A stretch of 64,000 nt of DNA from Austwickia sp. TVS 96-490-7B (GTDB taxonomy: Bacteria; Actinomycetota; Actinomycetes; Actinomycetales; Dermatophilaceae): contig NZ_JAHPZL010000003.1 in assembly GCF_019331795.1 (NCBI RefSeq), positions 367,877 through 431,876 on the forward strand, in the 5' to 3' direction. Position numbers and translations under genes: made by a program. Positions 53,950 to 63,941 of the stretch are shown in pieces (position 1 is the stretch's first letter; every line of letters starts with the position of its first letter). The notes beneath the pieces are model-generated. The model saw only the letters and a list, made by a program, of their open reading frames with translations. It was not told where the DNA came from and searched no databases.

Positions 53950-55527
53950 TCATTCCCATTCGATGGTGCCCGGAGGCTTGCTGGTGACATCCAGCACCAC
54001 CCGATTGACCTCCGGGACCTCATTGGTGATCCGGGTGGAGATGTCGGCCAGGACGTCGTACGGCAGTCGAGTCCAGTCAGCGGTCATCGCGTCTTCACTA
54101 CTCACCGGCCGCAGTACGACGGGATGACCGTACGTCCGGCCGTCACCTTGCACCCCGACCGAACGGACGTCAGCGAGAAGGACGACCGGACACTGCCAGA
54201 TCTGGCGGTCCAGTCCAGCGCGCGTGAGCTCTTCACGAGCGATCGCATCCGCAGCCCGCAACACCGCCAACCGCTCCCGGGTGACCTCCCCCACCACCCG
54301 AATCCCCAACCCTGGGCCGGGGAACGGCTGCCGCCACACGATGGCCTCGGGAACTCCTAACTCCAGGCCAACCTGACGCACCTCGTCCTTGAACAGGTCA
54401 CGAAGCGGCTCGACCAGCGTGAACTGCAAATCGTCCGGCAATCCACCGACGTTGTGATGACTCTTGATATTGGCGGTGCCGCTGCCCCCGCCAGATTCCA
54501 CGACGTCCGGATACAACGTGCCCTGCACGAGGAACTTGACGGGATGCTCCTCATCACCGCGGTCGGCGACGATCTCGCGTGCGGCCCGCTCGAAGGTGCG
54601 GATGAACTCCCGCCCAATGATTTTGCGTTTTTCTTCCGGGTCAGTGACCCCGGCGAGCGCGTCGAGGAAGGTGTCAGCAGCATCGACGGTGACCAGGTCG
54701 ACGCCGGTCGCGTCGACGAAATCCTGCTGGACCTGCTCCGCTTCCCCCTGACGCAGCAGCCCGTGGTCGACAAAAACACAGGTGAGTTGGTCACCGACAG
54801 CGCGTTGCACCAGCGCCGCAGCTACCGAGGAATCCACTCCCCCGGACAAGGCGCACAACACCCGGTCTGCGCCGACCTGTGCCCGCACCCGGGCAACCGC
54901 CGCGTCCACGATGGATCCGGGGTTCCAGCTGGGCGCCAACCCGGCACCGGCGCGGAGGAAATTTTCCAACTGCCGCTGACCGAAGGTGGAGTGCATCACC
55001 TCGGGGTGCCACTGCACGCCGTACAAGCGGCGCTCGTCATCCTCGAATGCCGCGACGGCAGCGCCAGGCGTCGAGGCGGTCACCACCATGCCCTCAGGAG
55101 CACGGGTCACCGAGTCGCCATGACTCATCCACACTGACTGTGCCGCGGGTTGCCCGTTGAACAGGGTGGAGGTGGTGTCGGTGACGGTGACGGGGGTGGC
55201 GCCGTACTCTGACAAGCCGGTGCGAGCGACCTCGCCGCCCAGAGCCTGCGCCATCACCTGGAACCCGTAACACATGCCGAAAACTGGCACTCCTGCGGTG
55301 AGCAGCGCCGCATCGAGTTGTGGCGCGCCTTCGGCGTACACGCTGGAGGGGCCGCCGGAGAGAATGATCGCGCTTGGCCGACGACCCAGGATGTCCTGGG
55401 CGGTCGTGGTGTGTGGCACGACCTCCGAATAGACACCGGCCTCGCGGACCCGGCGGGCGATCAGTTGGGCGTACTGGGCGCCGAAGTCGACGACGAGGAC
55501 CGGGTGGGCGTGGGGATCTGGACTCAC
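53950..55527 (-). CDS. guaA: GMP synthase (glutamine-hydrolysing)
   Basis: GuaA (525 residues) converts XMP to GMP, in the final step of guanine nucleotide synthesis. The N-terminal glutaminase has Cys86 in [15 protein letters not shown] and the His/Glu pair in [11 protein letters not shown]. The ATP pyrophosphatase domain has [12 protein letters not shown], and the C-terminal dimerisation domain ends [11 protein letters not shown]. The length is standard. guaB3 and the end of guaB appear 8-10 kb away on the same strand. Confidence 0.98.
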   Translation of the reverse strand: MSPDPHAHPVLVVDFGAQYAQLIARRVREAGVYSEVVPHTTTAQDILGRRPSAIILSGGPSSVYAEGAPQLDAALLTAGVPVFGMCYGFQVMAQALGGEVARTGLSEYGATPVTVTDTTSTLFNGQPAAQSVWMSHGDSVTRAPEGMVVTASTPGAAVAAFEDDERRLYGVQWHPEVMHSTFGQRQLENFLRAGAGLAPSWNPGSIVDAAVARVRAQVGADRVLCALSGGVDSSVAAALVQRAVGDQLTCVFVDHGLLRQGEAEQVQQDFVDATGVDLVTVDAADTFLDALAGVTDPEEKRKIIGREFIRTFERAAREIVADRGDEEHPVKFLVQGTLYPDVVESGGGSGTANIKSHHNVGGLPDDLQFTLVEPLRDLFKDEVRQVGLELGVPEAIVWRQPFPGPGLGIRVVGEVTRERLAVLRAADAIAREELTRAGLDRQIWQCPVVLLADVRSVGVQGDGRTYGHPVVLRPVSSEDAMTADWTRLPYDVLADISTRITNEVPEVNRVVLDVTSKPPGTIEWE

Positions 55528-55576
55528 CGCTTAAGGGTATCGGGCGATCCCGACCGCCTGCTCGGTGCCAGCTCCG

Positions 55577-55984
55577 TCATCCGGAGTGACCGTCCCCTGA
55601 CCCACCGTCGACGTCACTGACCCGCGCAGCACGCTCGGCGAGCACCGTGGTGGTCTCTGCCTCAATTTTGGCTTCCACCACAAAGGACAGGAAAGGGACG
55701 CAACCAGCCAGGAGCACCCCGATGAGTTTGGGGAAGGGCCAGCGCATCCGCAGCCCGAGGAAGAACGCGGCCACCGCGTAAATCATGTAGAGGAATCCGT
55801 GCGGGGCGGGCCACCAGGACAGCGGATTGTCCTTGCCTTTCCACCCGAGGCCATAGCTGAAGATCATCTCGACGGTGAGAATCAGGAGGGCAATACCCAC
55901 CACGAACGCCATGATTTTGAAGAACGTCAATGCTTTGCGGATCTCTTCATCACTGGCCAATAGGTCGTCGTGGGGGGTGTTCAT
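55577..55984 (-). CDS. DUF3817 membrane protein
   Basis: The 135-residue protein has three hydrophobic segments and the DUF3817 signature FKIMAFVVGIALLILTVEMI and WPAPHGFLYMIYAVAAFFLGLRMRWP. DUF3817 is typical of actinobacteria and lies near guaA and SURF1 in many of them. Its role is unknown. It overlaps the SURF1-like gene by 4 bp. Confidence 0.9.
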   Translation of the reverse strand: MNTPHDDLLASDEEIRKALTFFKIMAFVVGIALLILTVEMIFSYGLGWKGKDNPLSWWPAPHGFLYMIYAVAAFFLGLRMRWPFPKLIGVLLAGCVPFLSFVVEAKIEAETTTVLAERAARVSDVDGGSGDGHSG

Positions 55985-56781
55985 CTGGTTGGGGCTCCTT
56001 CAGGGTGACCGGTAGCTGTCTGGTCGTCTTCCGCGGTGCGCAGGGCAGCGCGGGCGTGGTTGTGGCGGTGCTCTTCCCGGACCATGCGCCACCACATGAA
56101 CACAGCGAAGGCCGCGAAGAAGAACCATTGGAGGGCATAACCCAGATTGCGTAGGTTGACGCTGGTCTCCCCGGGGGTGGGTGGCGCCACCATCGCCGGG
56201 GCCTGAGCTGGTCTGGGTTCCTGTGCTGTCAGGAAGACGAAAGCCGAGTAGAGCGGTGTCCCCCACTTGTTGAGGAGGGCGGGCACGTTGACGGTCTGCA
56301 TTTGGGGTTCAGGGAGCGGCCGGTAGGAGTTGGCCGAGGGCTCGCTCTGCGCTAAGACTCCCTCCAGAGTGACCATGTCCTGCGGAGGTTCCGGGACCCG
56401 AGTCGGATCGTCCACGAACCCCCGCAGCACTGGGATGCTTCGACCGCCAGTGGGTCCATCAGGATGAAACGCCGTGATCACCCAGTAGCCTTCCCGGTCC
56501 CCGAGGCGACGACCAGGCACGATGACCTGGTGAGCGGCGTCGTACCGACCACGGATGACAACCTTGCGATCGAGAGCACCCTCCGGAAAGGACCCATCCG
56601 CGGGGAGAACCTCGGTCAGCGGCGCCCGTGGGAGAGCTGCGGCAGCGTCAGTGGCTTCAGCCACGCCGCGTTCGTGAGCGGTGTCCCACTGCCACCGACC
56701 TAACATGCTGAAACCCACGACGACCACGACGACCAGAGCCAGCATCGCCAGCCATTTTGGTTTCGTCGCCGTTCTCCACAT
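55981..56781 (-). CDS. SURF1-family protein
   Basis: SURF1 proteins aid assembly of cytochrome c oxidase in the membrane. This roughly 266-residue protein has an N-terminal helix (WLAMLALVVVVVVGFSMLGRWQWD), the SURF1 motifs VVIRGRYD and VITAFHPD, and a C-terminal helix (NLGYALQWFFFAAFAVFMWW). I choose the ATG at 56781; GGAG is directly adjacent, so spacing is poor and the true start may be an upstream codon. It is divergent from the ABC exporter pair. Confidence 0.88.
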   Translation of the reverse strand: MWRTATKPKWLAMLALVVVVVVGFSMLGRWQWDTAHERGVAEATDAAAALPRAPLTEVLPADGSFPEGALDRKVVIRGRYDAAHQVIVPGRRLGDREGYWVITAFHPDGPTGGRSIPVLRGFVDDPTRVPEPPQDMVTLEGVLAQSEPSANSYRPLPEPQMQTVNVPALLNKWGTPLYSAFVFLTAQEPRPAQAPAMVAPPTPGETSVNLRNLGYALQWFFFAAFAVFMWWRMVREEHRHNHARAALRTAEDDQTATGHPEGAPTR

Positions 56782-56851
56782 CTCCGACAGGCTAATGCAC
56801 CAGGGGTGATAAATCCGTGGCTCTGCACACTGTCTGCCCGTAGCGTGGCAT

Positions 56852-58579
56852 GTGATGCCGCGCATTCCTTACGACGACCCGGGGACACCGGATCTGAGGT
56901 CACCGTTGCGCTACCTGATCTGGGTGGGGCGCGGGCAATGGCGGCTGCTCGTAGCCGTGATGATCACCGGTGCCGCGTGGATGGTGGCCTTGTCGTTGAT
57001 CCCGGCAGCGATAGGACGCGCCGTGGACGCGGGCCGCACGGGAGGGAGCGGGTCTGCTCTGGTGCAGTGGTCTGCGGCAGTAGTGGCCCTTGGTGTGGTC
57101 AGTGCGTTGACCGAATGGGCGCGCCATCGGTACGCCGTCCTGAACTGGCTGACCGCGTCGCTGCGCACCATCCAACTCCTTGGTCGACATGCCGTGCACA
57201 CCGGTGGGGCACTGCCTCGTCAGATCCCCACCGGTGAGGTGATGGCCTGCACCAGCAGCGACGCCCTTCGGATCGGGGCGGTCTTCGATGTGGCAGGGCG
57301 GTTTGCTGGGGCGGTGCTCTCTTACATCGTGGTCTCGGTGATCCTGCTCAGCGCGAGCCCACTGATGGGCGCGGTGGTGCTGATCGGTGTCCCGGTGATG
57401 GGAGCGGTGGTGGCGCTGGTGTTGCGCCCATTGCAGCGACGTCAAGCAGCGCAACGCGAGCAGACCGGACGCTTGGTCGCCTTGGGCGCAGACACGGTGG
57501 CGGGTCTACGGGTGCTGCGCGGCATCGGCGGCGAAGCCGAGTTCCTGCACCGGTATCGACTCCAATCTGGGCGGGTCCTGGATCACGGGATCCGGGTCGC
57601 GGGGTTGCAAGCGCTCCTGGACGCCGTACATGTCCTGCTCCCTGGGTTGTTTGTCGTGGTGACGGCCTGGTTGGGCGCCAGATCTGTGGTCGAGGGGGCG
57701 ATCACCCCTGGGGAGGCGGTGCAGTTTTACGGCTATGCCGCGTTTTTGTCGATCCCGTTGCACACGATGACCGAAGGCGCGGATCGTGCCGTGCGAAGTC
57801 TGGTCGCGGCCCGCCAGGTCATCACGGTGTTGCAGGTCAACCCGGATCAGCAGGACAGCGGACAGATGACAACGCCGGTGCGGCCACCGGTGGGGCCACA
57901 GCAGTGGCTGGATCCGGTGTCCGGCGTGGCCGTCTCAGCGGGGACCTTCCTGGCAGTGGCCTGTCCTGACCCAGCGGTGAGCACAGCCATGGCCGAACGT
58001 TTGACCAGGGTCGGTCCAGGACACTGCCAGACGCTCTTGGGCGACAACGCTCTGGCTGACCTTCCGCTGGCCCAGGTTCGATCACGGGTCATTTTGGGGG
58101 ACAACGAAGCCCACCTTTTCAGCGGGTCACTGCGTGATCAATTGGATCCGAGATCACGGTGGGACGACGACGCGGTACGAACCGCGTTGTACGCCGCCGA
58201 CGCCCTCGACGTACTCGACGGTCTCCCTGAGGGATTGGACACCCATGTCGAGGAACGCGGCCGCTCGTTGTCTGGCGGACAACGTCAACGTCTGGCCTTG
58301 GCTCGGGCGCTCCTGACTGACGCGGACCACTTGGTCCTCGTCGAACCGACCAGCGCCGTCGACGCTCACACCGAAGCCCGCATCGCCCCGCGGTTGCGCA
58401 CCCACCGCCACGGCCGCAGCACCGTCATCGCCTCCGTGAGCCCGTTGCTGCTGGACGCCGCCGACGACGTGGTCCTGCTCGACCGTCAGGGTCATGTCGT
58501 GAGCCGCGGCCATCACCGTCATCTGCTCGACCACTGCCCGTCATACCGGAGTTGTGTCTTGCGTGAGGAAACCGACTGA
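56852..58579 (+). CDS. ABC exporter half with degenerate ATPase (LSGGQ intact, no Walker A)
   Basis: The 575-residue protein has an N-terminal membrane domain with six helices and an ABC ATPase domain. The Walker A position is lost (SAGTFLAVACPDPAVSTAM), and Walker B reads HLVLVEPTSAVD, with Val in place of Asp. The signature SLSGGQRQRLALARAL is perfect. This half cannot bind ATP normally but can supply the signature to the partner. It starts GTG at 56852 or ATG at 56855. The partner gene begins 3 bp after its stop. Confidence 0.9.
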   Translation: MMPRIPYDDPGTPDLRSPLRYLIWVGRGQWRLLVAVMITGAAWMVALSLIPAAIGRAVDAGRTGGSGSALVQWSAAVVALGVVSALTEWARHRYAVLNWLTASLRTIQLLGRHAVHTGGALPRQIPTGEVMACTSSDALRIGAVFDVAGRFAGAVLSYIVVSVILLSASPLMGAVVLIGVPVMGAVVALVLRPLQRRQAAQREQTGRLVALGADTVAGLRVLRGIGGEAEFLHRYRLQSGRVLDHGIRVAGLQALLDAVHVLLPGLFVVVTAWLGARSVVEGAITPGEAVQFYGYAAFLSIPLHTMTEGADRAVRSLVAARQVITVLQVNPDQQDSGQMTTPVRPPVGPQQWLDPVSGVAVSAGTFLAVACPDPAVSTAMAERLTRVGPGHCQTLLGDNALADLPLAQVRSRVILGDNEAHLFSGSLRDQLDPRSRWDDDAVRTALYAADALDVLDGLPEGLDTHVEERGRSLSGGQRQRLALARALLTDADHLVLVEPTSAVDAHTEARIAPRLRTHRHGRSTVIASVSPLLLDAADDVVLLDRQGHVVSRGHHRHLLDHCPSYRSCVLREETD

Positions 58580-58581
58580 TC

Positions 58582-60402
58582 ATGCCGCCCCACGACCCCA
58601 GCCCGCAGGCTCACGCCCTGCCAGTCGCCGCAGCCAGCACCGTACGCCGTTACGTCCGGTCCGCGGCCAGGGCCCACCGGGGAGAACTGGTGCGCACCCT
58701 GCTGTGGCATAGCAGCGCCACCGTCGCGCTGCTGGCCGTCCCTCGCCTGATCGGGATGATGATCGATCTGATCAGCGGGACACTCCCACCAGATCGGGCC
58801 GTGTCCTTGGCCAGGATCGATCAGATCACCGCAGCCCTCATCGGGGCTGTCCTCCTGCACAGCGTCCTCACCTGGTGCGCCAATCGTTCCGCCACCGTCC
58901 TCGGCGAACACCTCTTCGCGGAGTTGCGGGAAAACTTCATGTCCCGCGTCGGCGAGCTGCCCCTGTCCGTCGTCGAGCGCGCCGGCACCGGCGACCTGAT
59001 CTCTCGCACCACCAACGACATCCAATCCCTGAACCTGGTGATCCGATTCGGCCTGCCCCAACTGTTCGTCGCCTCAGTCACCGTGGCCCTCACTCTGGTG
59101 GCCACCCTGGTGACGTGCCCGCCGATGACACCCGTGGTGCTGATCGCCCTCCCGATCCTGTGGCCAACGACCCGCCGCTACCTCCGCGACGCCCCGGCGG
59201 CATACCTGCGGGAACGAGCCAGCTACGCCACGATGAATGGCATTATCGCCGAGACCGTCGACGGCGCCCGAACCGTGGAAACACTGTCGTTAGCTGAACA
59301 GCGCATCCGCCGGATCGAGGACTCCATTGCGGACACCTTCACCGCCGAACGACGCACCCTACAGCTCCGATTGGCGTGGTTTCCCTGGGTCAGTCTGGCC
59401 GTGGTGTTGCCCGTCGCCGCCGGGCTGCTCTGGGGCGGTGTGCTCGTCAGCGCTGACGTGGCCACCATCGGGGAGGTCACCGCAGTGGTGCTCTATCTGC
59501 ACCAAGCGGCGAAACCGCTGGAAGTCCTGCTGATGTGGCTCGACGAGATCCTCGTCGGAGCCACCAGCCTGGCCCGCATCATCGGAATCGACGACATCCC
59601 GCCCGACCGCATCCCCCGCGATGTCACCCCGGACGGCCAGGTCCTTGATGTCACAGACACGCGCTACTCCTACCAGCCTGGACGGGACGTGCTGCACGGC
59701 ATCGACCTGCAGATCCACCCCGGCGAACGGCTCGCCCTGGTCGGTCCCTCCGGCGCCGGGAAATCCACGTTGGGTCGCCTCCTCGCTGGCGTCGATGGTC
59801 CCCGCACCGGGCGCATCACCGTGGGCGATGTCCCCCTCGTTGATCTGCCGTTGGATCGGTTACGCCGCGAAGTGGCTCTCCTCACCCAGGAACACCACAT
59901 CTTCATCGGCACCCTCGCCCAAAACCTCTCCCTGGCCCATCCTCAAGCCACCACCGAGCAGCTCTGGGCGGCGCTCCGAGCCGTGGACGCCGACACCTGG
60001 GCGCGGGAACTCCCCGACGGCCTGGACACCACGGTCGGCTCCAGCGGTCACCGCCTCACCGAAGCTCAAGCGCAACAGATCGCCCTGGCCCGACTGGTCC
60101 TGGCCGACCCACACACGTTGATCCTCGACGAGGCGACTTCGTTGCTAGATCCCCGCGCCGCCCGGCATCTCGAACGATCCCTCGCCGCCGTCCTGCACGG
60201 ACGCACCGTGGTGGCCATCGCGCACCGCTTGCACACCGCCCACGACGCCGACCGGGTCGCCGTCGTAGAAGCCGGCCGGATCAGCGAGCTAGGGACCCAC
60301 CATGAGCTCGTCAGCAACGATGGCTCCTACGCCGCGTTATGGCAGTCCTGGAGCGAAGGGAGGGGGCACCCGTCCACGACGGATGTCCCCTCCCCCAGCT
60401 GA
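58582..60402 (+). CDS. ABC exporter half with intact Walker A/B and degenerate signature
   Basis: This 606-residue protein is the catalytic partner of the upstream half. It has six membrane helices, Walker A VGPSGAGKSTLGRLL and Walker B LILDEATSLLD. The signature reads RLTEAQAQQIALARLVL instead of LSGGQ. Paired with the upstream subunit it forms one complete ATP site (its Walker motifs with the partner's LSGGQ) and one dead site. This is the usual layout of heterodimeric multidrug or lipid exporters; the cargo is unknown. Confidence 0.92.
   Translation: MPPHDPSPQAHALPVAAASTVRRYVRSAARAHRGELVRTLLWHSSATVALLAVPRLIGMMIDLISGTLPPDRAVSLARIDQITAALIGAVLLHSVLTWCANRSATVLGEHLFAELRENFMSRVGELPLSVVERAGTGDLISRTTNDIQSLNLVIRFGLPQLFVASVTVALTLVATLVTCPPMTPVVLIALPILWPTTRRYLRDAPAAYLRERASYATMNGIIAETVDGARTVETLSLAEQRIRRIEDSIADTFTAERRTLQLRLAWFPWVSLAVVLPVAAGLLWGGVLVSADVATIGEVTAVVLYLHQAAKPLEVLLMWLDEILVGATSLARIIGIDDIPPDRIPRDVTPDGQVLDVTDTRYSYQPGRDVLHGIDLQIHPGERLALVGPSGAGKSTLGRLLAGVDGPRTGRITVGDVPLVDLPLDRLRREVALLTQEHHIFIGTLAQNLSLAHPQATTEQLWAALRAVDADTWARELPDGLDTTVGSSGHRLTEAQAQQIALARLVLADPHTLILDEATSLLDPRAARHLERSLAAVLHGRTVVAIAHRLHTAHDADRVAVVEAGRISELGTHHELVSNDGSYAALWQSWSEGRGHPSTTDVPSPS
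60358..60394. terminator. Hairpin between the ABC exporter and the NYN gene
   Basis: GGGAGGGG (60358-60365) pairs with CCCCTCCC (60387-60394), and inside it CCGTC and GACGG also pair. It overlaps the last codons of the exporter gene and sits before a convergent gene, so it could stop both transcripts. Confidence 0.55.
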
Positions 60403-60405
60403 TGA

Positions 60406-60969
60406 TCAGAGGAACTCGAGCGGGTCGAACTCGTCGACCGGAATGACCCGCAGACGCGGCAACCGCTCATTAAACGCGGCCACGTCGTACTCCAGGTCAA
60501 TCAGCTCCACGCTCGGCCCCAAGGCTGCAAACCGTGCATTACGGAACTCGGTGAAACCAATCACGCCCAGACGACGACCGTCGTCGAGCATCTCCACCTG
60601 CGGCAGGAAATCCCCGTCGTGGCTGACCAACATCACATCGGCAGGACGTTGCGCGATCGCGTCCAACGTGCGCTGGATGGCAATATCCACGACTTTTTGG
60701 TCTGGACGTCCACTCAACGCGACGGGCTTATAGCCCACCGCTATCAACGCCTGGACAAAAGGCATCGGCAGGTCACCGTTGACAGCGAGGAAAAACAAAG
60801 CCGTAACCGGCTGCTCCCAATGCTCCTCAGCGAACCGCTTCACCCTGTCCCACCGAGGACGTTCGTCCGGCCGGGGACGGCGCCCCAGGATGCCGGTGCC
60901 GAGCGTCGCGTCGATGTTTTCCCCATCGACGAGCAGGTACGTCGTCCCGCTCGGCTCCTGCAGGGTCAT
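60406..60969 (-). CDS. NYN-domain (PIN-like) protein
   Basis: The 187-residue protein has the NYN/LabA fold: YLLVDGENIDATLG, the mid-domain DQKVVDIAIQRTLDAI and VMLVSHDGDFLPQVEML, with the Asp residues expected for a metal-dependent RNase. NYN proteins are presumed RNA-processing nucleases. The start at 60969 has GGAGGCAGCC before it. It converges on the ABC exporter and lies downstream of the aldehyde dehydrogenase. Confidence 0.85.
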   Translation of the reverse strand: MTLQEPSGTTYLLVDGENIDATLGTGILGRRPRPDERPRWDRVKRFAEEHWEQPVTALFFLAVNGDLPMPFVQALIAVGYKPVALSGRPDQKVVDIAIQRTLDAIAQRPADVMLVSHDGDFLPQVEMLDDGRRLGVIGFTEFRNARFAALGPSVELIDLEYDVAAFNERLPRLRVIPVDEFDPLEFL

Positions 60970-61036
60970 GGCTGCCTCCTCATATCGCCCCCGACAACGC
61001 CGGAAGTCACCGTCACATTCTGCTCCCGACACCAGG

Positions 61037-62656
61037 TCATGGACGCCCGAGGGCTTTCATCACCCGGAAGAAGCCGGTCATCACCCCAGTGAACTGGCGC
61101 GATGTCAACGGTCGAGGAACACCCAAACCTTGCAAGCGTTGCACCGCTACCGTCTGTGTCTCGGTGTACTTCATCACACCTTCAGCGCCATGGCGCCGCC
61201 CCATCCCAGACGCTTTGAAGCCGCCCATCGGCGCATGCGTCGACCCGTACGCCGCGGCATACCCCTCGTTGACGTTGACCGTGCCCGCCTCGATGGACGC
61301 GGCGATCCGACGGCCGCGCACCAGGTCCCGGGTCCACACTGAGGCGTTGAGCCCGTACTCGGTGTCATTGGCTACTCGGACGGCTTCCTCGTCCGACGCC
61401 ACCCGATACACCGACACGACCGGACCGAACGTTTCTTCCCGGCACACCGTCATGTCCTCAGTGACCCCATCCAACACGGTCGGTTCATAACACCACGGTC
61501 CCAGGTCAGGACGGTGCCGCCCACCGGCCAGCACCGTCGCACCCTTAGCGCGGGCATCTTCCACATGCCGCTGCACCGTGGCCAGCTGCTCCGCAGACAC
61601 CAAACTGCCCATGTCTGCGTCGTAGGTCAATGCCGTGCCGACGCGTACCGCCTGCACCGCCGGAATGAACGCCGCCAAGAACTCGTCGGCGATGTCTTCG
61701 TGCAGGATCAACCGTTCGATGCTGACGCACAGCTGGCCAGCGGACGCGAAGCACGCCTGCACGGCGCCTTCCACCGCACGACGCAAGGGCGCGTCAGCGG
61801 CGACATACATCGGGTTCTTGCCCCCCAACTCCAAGGAGCATGACACCAGCCGCTCTCCTGCCTGCTGTGCCACCGCACGACCGGTCTTGGTCGAACCGGT
61901 GAACTGGATGTAATCGACCAGGTCGAAAATCGCCGACCCGACGACCCCACCCCGCCCAAGAACGACCTGCAACACCCGCGAGGGCAGCCCCGCCTGCCGG
62001 AACAAGTCAGCGCAATACAACAATGTCAACGAGGTCTGCATATCCGGGCGGACCACCACCCCGTTGCCAGCCATCAACGCCGGGATCACATCGGTGATCC
62101 CCATCGACAACGGATAGTTCCACGGCGCCACGATCCCCACGACCCCTTTGGGATGGTGCAATTCGGTGACCTCAGTCAATCCCGGGATGATGCCGGTATG
62201 TTTGCGCGGCGCCAGATGCTGCGCTGTCGTCCGGGCGTAATACCGCGACACCTGACAGACGTCGACGATCTCCTCGAAAGCGTGCAACCGGGATTTGCCG
62301 CTCTCCAGCTGGATCAGGTCAAGCAACTCCACCTGATGGGCCAACACCAGATCGTGAAAACGCAACATGATCTCGGCCCGCGCCTCAATCGGCAACATGG
62401 CCCATGACGGCTGGACCGCACGTGCTCCATCCACGGCCACCCGCACATCCTCCGGAGTGGACAACGGGATCTGGGCCAGGGCCCGGCCACTCATGGGTGT
62501 CACCGCCGTGTGCGTCTGCGCCCGCGGAGACGTGATCGCCAAACCAGTAAGTCGTCGTATCACAGCGGGATCCAGCGGAGACTGGCCGGTAGCCGGGTCG
62601 ATGTGCGGAAATTCTTGAAGGTCCTCGTGCAGGTCGAGGCCAGATGTCGCGGTCAT
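61037..62656 (-). CDS. Succinate-semialdehyde dehydrogenase-like aldehyde dehydrogenase
   Basis: This 539-residue NAD(P)-dependent enzyme has the catalytic Glu in CSLELGGKNPMYV and the catalytic Cys in CFASAGQLCVSIERLI. Cofactor motifs are GIVAPWNYPLSMGITDVIPAL and FTGSTKTGRAVAQQAG. It matches the actinobacterial succinic semialdehyde dehydrogenase group, which feeds the TCA cycle. The start at 62656 is chosen over the longer upstream frame. It is likely co-transcribed with the NYN gene. Confidence 0.9.
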   Translation of the reverse strand: MTATSGLDLHEDLQEFPHIDPATGQSPLDPAVIRRLTGLAITSPRAQTHTAVTPMSGRALAQIPLSTPEDVRVAVDGARAVQPSWAMLPIEARAEIMLRFHDLVLAHQVELLDLIQLESGKSRLHAFEEIVDVCQVSRYYARTTAQHLAPRKHTGIIPGLTEVTELHHPKGVVGIVAPWNYPLSMGITDVIPALMAGNGVVVRPDMQTSLTLLYCADLFRQAGLPSRVLQVVLGRGGVVGSAIFDLVDYIQFTGSTKTGRAVAQQAGERLVSCSLELGGKNPMYVAADAPLRRAVEGAVQACFASAGQLCVSIERLILHEDIADEFLAAFIPAVQAVRVGTALTYDADMGSLVSAEQLATVQRHVEDARAKGATVLAGGRHRPDLGPWCYEPTVLDGVTEDMTVCREETFGPVVSVYRVASDEEAVRVANDTEYGLNASVWTRDLVRGRRIAASIEAGTVNVNEGYAAAYGSTHAPMGGFKASGMGRRHGAEGVMKYTETQTVAVQRLQGLGVPRPLTSRQFTGVMTGFFRVMKALGRP

Positions 62657-62768
62657 GACCCCACCGTACGTCGCAGCGGCGCCAGAGCTGTCCTCCCCGC
62701 CCCCACCAACCGCCACGGGGCCGGCTTCCGACGTACGAAAACCGACCCCATAGCGGGTTCAGGGCTGA

Positions 62769-63890
62769 TCAGCGAGCATCGTACGGCGCGACGATGACCT
62801 CTACCCGCTGGAATTCCTTCAAGTCGCTATAGCCCGTGGTGGCCATGGCCCGACGCAAGGCACCAGCGAAGTTCGTCGTCCCCTCAGCGCACCGGCTCGG
62901 GCCGTGCAGAATCTCCTGCAGCGAGCCAGCCACCCCGACCTGAACCCGCGAACCCCGCGGCAACTCGGTGTGATGCGACTCCGGCCCCCAGTGGAAACCC
63001 CGCCCCGGGGCTTCTTGGGCCCGCGCCAAAGCCGCACCCAACATCACTGCATCCGCGCCACAGGCCACCGCTTTGACCACGTCACCAGAGGTGCCCATGC
63101 CGCCGTCAGCGATCACATGGACATACCGGCCGCCAGACTCATCCAGGTAGTCCCGACGCGCTGCAGCAACATCTGCCACCGCCGAGGCCATCGGTGCATG
63201 AATCCCCAGAGTTTGCCGGGTGGTGTGCGCCGCACCGCCACCAAAACCGACCAGGACGCCTGCAGCACCCGTGCGCATCAGATGCAAAGCCGCGGTGTAC
63301 GTCGCCGCACCGCCGACCACCACTGGCACATCCAGTTCATAGATGAACCGTTTGAGGTTCAACGGTTCGGCATGGCTGGAAACATGCTCCGCTGACACCG
63401 TGGTCCCCCTGATGACGAAAAGATCGACACCAGCATCTACCACGGTCTTCCAATGCTCCTGAGTCAGTTGCGGCGACAAGGCGCCCGCCACCACCACGCC
63501 GGAGTCACGCATCTGCCGCAGCCGATCCCGGATCAGCTCAGGCTTGATCGGCTCGGCGTAGATTTCTTGCATTCGCGCCGTCGCCATCGACAGGTCCAGA
63601 CCCGCGATCTCAGCCAGCAGCGGCGACGGGTCGTCATACCGCGTCCACAACCCTTCCAGGTCAAGGACACCCAGACCGCCAGCCTGACCGAAGGCAATCG
63701 CCGTCTCCGGGGACATCACCGAATCCATCGGTGCCGCCACGAAGGGCAACGCGAACTGATAAGCGTCGATCTGCCAACTCAGCGAGACGTCACCAGGTGC
63801 TCTGGTACGCCGGGAAGGCACAATGGCGATGTCGTCGAAGCTGTACGCTCTGCGGCCGCGTTTGCCACGGCCGATCTCGATCTCGGTCAC
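62769..63890 (-). CDS. guaB3: GuaB3-type IMP dehydrogenase-like protein
   Basis: The 373-residue protein is the actinobacterial IMPDH-like family member (GuaB3) encoded beside guaB. It has the TIM-barrel segments DIAIVPSRRTRAPGDV and HVIADGGMGTSGDVVKAVACGADAVMLG. The catalytic loop that carries Cys in true IMP dehydrogenase reads GGGAAHTTRQTLGI, with His in its place, so it may not have normal IMPDH activity. It lacks CBS domains. It is 51 bp downstream of the guaB stop. Confidence 0.92.
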   Translation of the reverse strand: MTEIEIGRGKRGRRAYSFDDIAIVPSRRTRAPGDVSLSWQIDAYQFALPFVAAPMDSVMSPETAIAFGQAGGLGVLDLEGLWTRYDDPSPLLAEIAGLDLSMATARMQEIYAEPIKPELIRDRLRQMRDSGVVVAGALSPQLTQEHWKTVVDAGVDLFVIRGTTVSAEHVSSHAEPLNLKRFIYELDVPVVVGGAATYTAALHLMRTGAAGVLVGFGGGAAHTTRQTLGIHAPMASAVADVAAARRDYLDESGGRYVHVIADGGMGTSGDVVKAVACGADAVMLGAALARAQEAPGRGFHWGPESHHTELPRGSRVQVGVAGSLQEILHGPSRCAEGTTNFAGALRRAMATTGYSDLKEFQRVEVIVAPYDAR

Positions 63891-63941
63891 CGGCCCAATC
63901 TACCCGCGCCCAGCGTCAGGTCCTTCGCACAGCACGCCGGA

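Noticed and set aside
53250-53950. Second gene in the open frame opposite the SnoaL-like protein (274 codons from 52884)
   Set aside because: The frame starts inside sodA, runs through the sodA terminator and opposes a gene with clear helices and an NTF2-like domain.
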